Source: Acidimicrobiaceae bacterium
GTDB lineage: Bacteria > Actinomycetota > Acidimicrobiia > Acidimicrobiales > Palsa-688
Assembly: GCA_009785715.1 (NCBI GenBank)
Contig: WQVT01000133.1
Location: 1-6,754 of the forward strand
Direction of reading: 5' to 3'
Length of the DNA: 6,754 bases
The position numbers and the translations under genes were made by a program. Shown piece by piece: positions 5,593-6,754 of the stretch. The notes under the pieces are model-generated. The model was not told where the DNA came from. It searched no databases and was given only the letters and a program-made list of their open reading frames with translations. Position 1 is the stretch's first letter; the number at the start of each line of letters is the position of its first letter.

Positions 5593-6147
5593 TTAATTGC
5601 CTGTCGCATTCCAGAATCCTTGATTGATTTGCTGGTTCGGGTACCAGGCGTCGATGGCTGCCCCGGCCCCGAAGCTGTAGCCGTACACGTCCATCACTAG
5701 ACCCGATTGCGGATTCTCAAAGATGGAAGGACCGAAGGACTGGAAGTCGTTATACCATTGTTGATTGTTGTACCAACCGAACCCTGGCGGTGAGCACGGC
5801 TCCTGGAAAAGCTGGTCGCCGGCGACCCCATCCGTCGTGACGCACATGCCGCTGTTCTGATTCACAATCTGCCCTGTGGACTCCTCAGCGGGGACGTTCC
5901 ATTCCTGCTCGGCACCACTATCGGCATACCACTGGATGATGGGCGCACCGATGGCTGTGGAACCTTCACTCACGGCCACGTTCAGCCAACTCGATGCCGA
6001 CACCATGATGGTATAGCCGGAAATCTGTTCCGCGCTCGCCGCGTTGGCCCCGAGTCCTAGCACTCCCCCGGCCGACAGGGCAGCAATAGAGAGCATTCCC
6101 CATGTTTTGCGCCCTTTCGGGACGCGCGTGTAGATATTATGAAACAT
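5593..6147 (-). CDS. Secreted ricin-type beta-trefoil lectin (right copy)
   Basis: This is a predicted exported glycan-binding protein of 184 residues without a catalytic domain. The start ATG 6147 has an AAGGAGG ribosome binding site (6156-6162) 8 nt upstream. The signal peptide has a long basic n-region of 17 residues (MFHNIYTRVPKGRKTWG), a hydrophobic core MLSIAALSAGGVLGLG and cleavage after ASA at 39. The mature part is one beta-trefoil with QEW (81-83), QQW (129-131) and QGF (176-178). Cys102 and Cys118 bracket the middle repeat and probably form a disulfide. The end of the middle repeat (CSPPGFGWYNNQQW) is longer than in the paralogue at 1266-1802, while the third repeat is the best conserved part (MDVYG, AGAAIDAWYPN). 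It has its own promoter region with four 11-bp repeats and ends before a strong hairpin. Its ligand cannot be told from sequence. Confidence 0.88.
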   Translation of the reverse strand: MFHNIYTRVPKGRKTWGMLSIAALSAGGVLGLGANAASAEQISGYTIMVSASSWLNVAVSEGSTAIGAPIIQWYADSGAEQEWNVPAEESTGQIVNQNSGMCVTTDGVAGDQLFQEPCSPPGFGWYNNQQWYNDFQSFGPSIFENPQSGLVMDVYGYSFGAGAAIDAWYPNQQINQGFWNATGN

Positions 6148-6166
6148 TCAAGTAACCTCCTTCGAA

Positions 6167-6191
6167 TCGGCAACTGCGCTGATGCAGGTGC
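6167..6191 (-). promoter_or_regulatory. 25-bp identical 5'-leader block, right copy
   Basis: This block is identical in all 25 positions to 1932-1956 and lies 20 nt upstream of the lectin ATG, directly before the ribosome binding site. It could be a conserved mRNA leader element, or could simply mark recent duplication or gene conversion. Confidence 0.45.
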
Positions 6192-6245
6192 CCTGGTTTC
6201 TGTCCCACGGGATCCCGTTCGACCCCGCCGGGATTAGCATCCGCC

Positions 6246-6289
6246 CTTGGGCCCCTCACACACCACTCACAACGCCCTCACAACGCCCT
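6246..6289 (-). promoter_or_regulatory. Four 11-bp direct repeats upstream of right lectin
   Basis: Read on the minus strand the units are AGGGCGTTGTG (6289-6279), AGGGCGTTGTG (6278-6268), AGTGGTGTGTG (6267-6257) and AGGGGCCCAAG (6256-6246). The first two are identical to each other and to the first unit at the left-hand lectin. The position relative to the lectin ATG is the same as at the paralogue. GCGGATGCTAA follows within a few bases and may hold the -10 region. The even 11-bp phase suggests binding of an oligomeric regulator on one helix face; the bound protein is unknown. Confidence 0.68.
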
Positions 6290-6333
6290 GATTTTATAGC
6301 TCAATATCTCCAAATGGCGTTTTTTGTCGCGTC

Positions 6334-6462
6334 TCCGCGATATTCCACTGCTCTGGCGGGAAGGCCCGAACCAGCTTCGCCGACGCTGTCCTGCTCAGCG
6401 CCCTCGGCGTCGACCGACAGATCGTCTCGGCGGACTACGAGTTGACCATCAACTCCGAGGCG
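6334..6462 (+). pseudogene. Tyrosine phosphatase fragment around the P-loop
   Basis: In the frame containing 6340-6342 the translation reads IFHCSGGKARTSFADAVLL and then SALGVDRQIVSADYELT. This matches the active-site region of bacterial protein tyrosine phosphatases of the Tyr_phosphatase3 type, whose usual form is HC-T/S-A-G-K-D-R-T-G followed by a leucine-rich helix and DYLLTN. The Cys-x5-Arg core is kept (CSGGKAR), but the usual Asp and the Gly after Thr are changed. There is no start codon: the frame opens after a TGA at 6289-6291 and about 45 bp upstream of the P-loop is already lectin promoter. Homology fades after DYELT although the frame runs to a TAG at 6574. About 40 residues remain of a family that is normally over 200. 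It is a remnant, not a working gene. Confidence 0.6.
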
Positions 6463-6514
6463 TCACCCAAGTCGCCGAGGTCGTTCAGGCGTTCGTGGCC
6501 ACAGGCAGCGGCGA

Positions 6515-6754
6515 GCCATCCGCTACTACAGCGTCCGATACCACCTCGCCGGCCAGCGGGTCACGCTGCGGCTTAGGGGCAAGGTCATGGCCGTGCTGGC
6601 CGGCAACAAGCTCTTGCGCAGCCTGCCCTGTACCGTCCCCGCCGAAGACCGCACCGGTCTGCAAGGCGCCCGACCCTCACCGAAAGAACCGATCGTCATC
6701 AGCGCAGTGGTTATGGGAGGGCTCGCACTGGTCGTGGCTGCGACCATGAGCGTC
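6515..6754 (+). pseudogene. C-terminal fragment of a DDE transposase, runs off the edge
   Basis: In the frame containing 6587-6589 the translation reads IRYYSVRYHLAGQRVTLRL, then GKVMAVLAGNKLLRSLP, VPAEDRTGLQGARPSP and EPIVISAVVMGG. This resembles the beta-rich C-terminal domain that follows the integrase core of actinobacterial IS481-like transposases (pattern GxRVTxRLxG, LLRSLPxPxPxxxxxxLxGARP, then EPVxVxRxVS). The catalytic DDE core is absent upstream, where the phosphatase fragment lies instead, and I see no start codon or ribosome binding site. The frame is still open at the right edge. The family assignment is from memory of the motif pattern, and the exact IS family is uncertain. Confidence 0.5.

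Larger units (their letters stand above)
6119..6321 (-). repeat. Duplicated promoter/leader region, right copy
   Basis: This is the homologue of 1884-2076. The similarity begins inside the lectin's first codons (ACGCGCGTCCC on the minus strand) and continues through the SD, the 25-bp leader block and the 11-bp repeat array up to AACGCC at its upstream end. Homology stops at about 6321, within roughly 15 bp of where the phosphatase fragment starts, so this is a visible recombination junction. Confidence 0.85.

Overview
The window is high-GC DNA with actinobacterial character. The methyltransferase family, the STAND-type regulator with tetratricopeptide-like repeats, the secreted ricin-type lectins and the transposase scrap are all common in that phylum. 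No rRNA, tRNA or taxonomic marker is present, so the lineage is an inference and cannot be narrowed further.

Layout, left to right. A class I SAM-dependent methyltransferase (about 56-817, +) is followed by a small unrecognised ORF (925-1149, +). A perfect-stem hairpin (1201-1238) separates these from the minus-strand block. That block, read right to left, holds a secreted ricin-type beta-trefoil lectin (6147-5593), a large regulator with an N-terminal XRE helix-turn-helix, a STAND/AAA-type ATPase and a tetratricopeptide-like C-terminal half (4974-2113), and a second secreted ricin-type lectin (1802-1266). The right edge (about 6334-6754, +) is a graveyard: a start-less fragment around the P-loop of a tyrosine phosphatase, then the C-terminal piece of a DDE-type transposase that runs off the window.

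The most interesting layer is regulatory. Both lectin genes have homologous upstream regions of roughly 200 bp (1884-2076 and 6119-6321). Each carries four contiguous 11-bp direct repeats (2010-2053 and 6246-6289), a conserved block next to them, a 25-bp identical block in the presumed 5' leader, and a Shine-Dalgarno sequence 8 nt before an ATG. At the right-hand lectin that ATG opens the signal peptide. At the left-hand lectin the same SD and the matching first 15 codons instead open a 37-codon leader ORF, whose TGA overlaps the lectin ATG as ATGA. The lectin there has its own, different signal peptide and its own SD. Strong hairpins lie 24-27 nt after both lectin stops.

Working model (inference): two co-regulated lectins of a single beta-trefoil each are exported and bind glycans outside the cell. 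The regulator between them is the obvious candidate to read a signal through its ATPase/repeat half and act at the 11-bp repeats. No binding data exist in the sequence. The regulator has an unresolved start: its helix-turn-helix homology extends upstream of the only canonical start codon.
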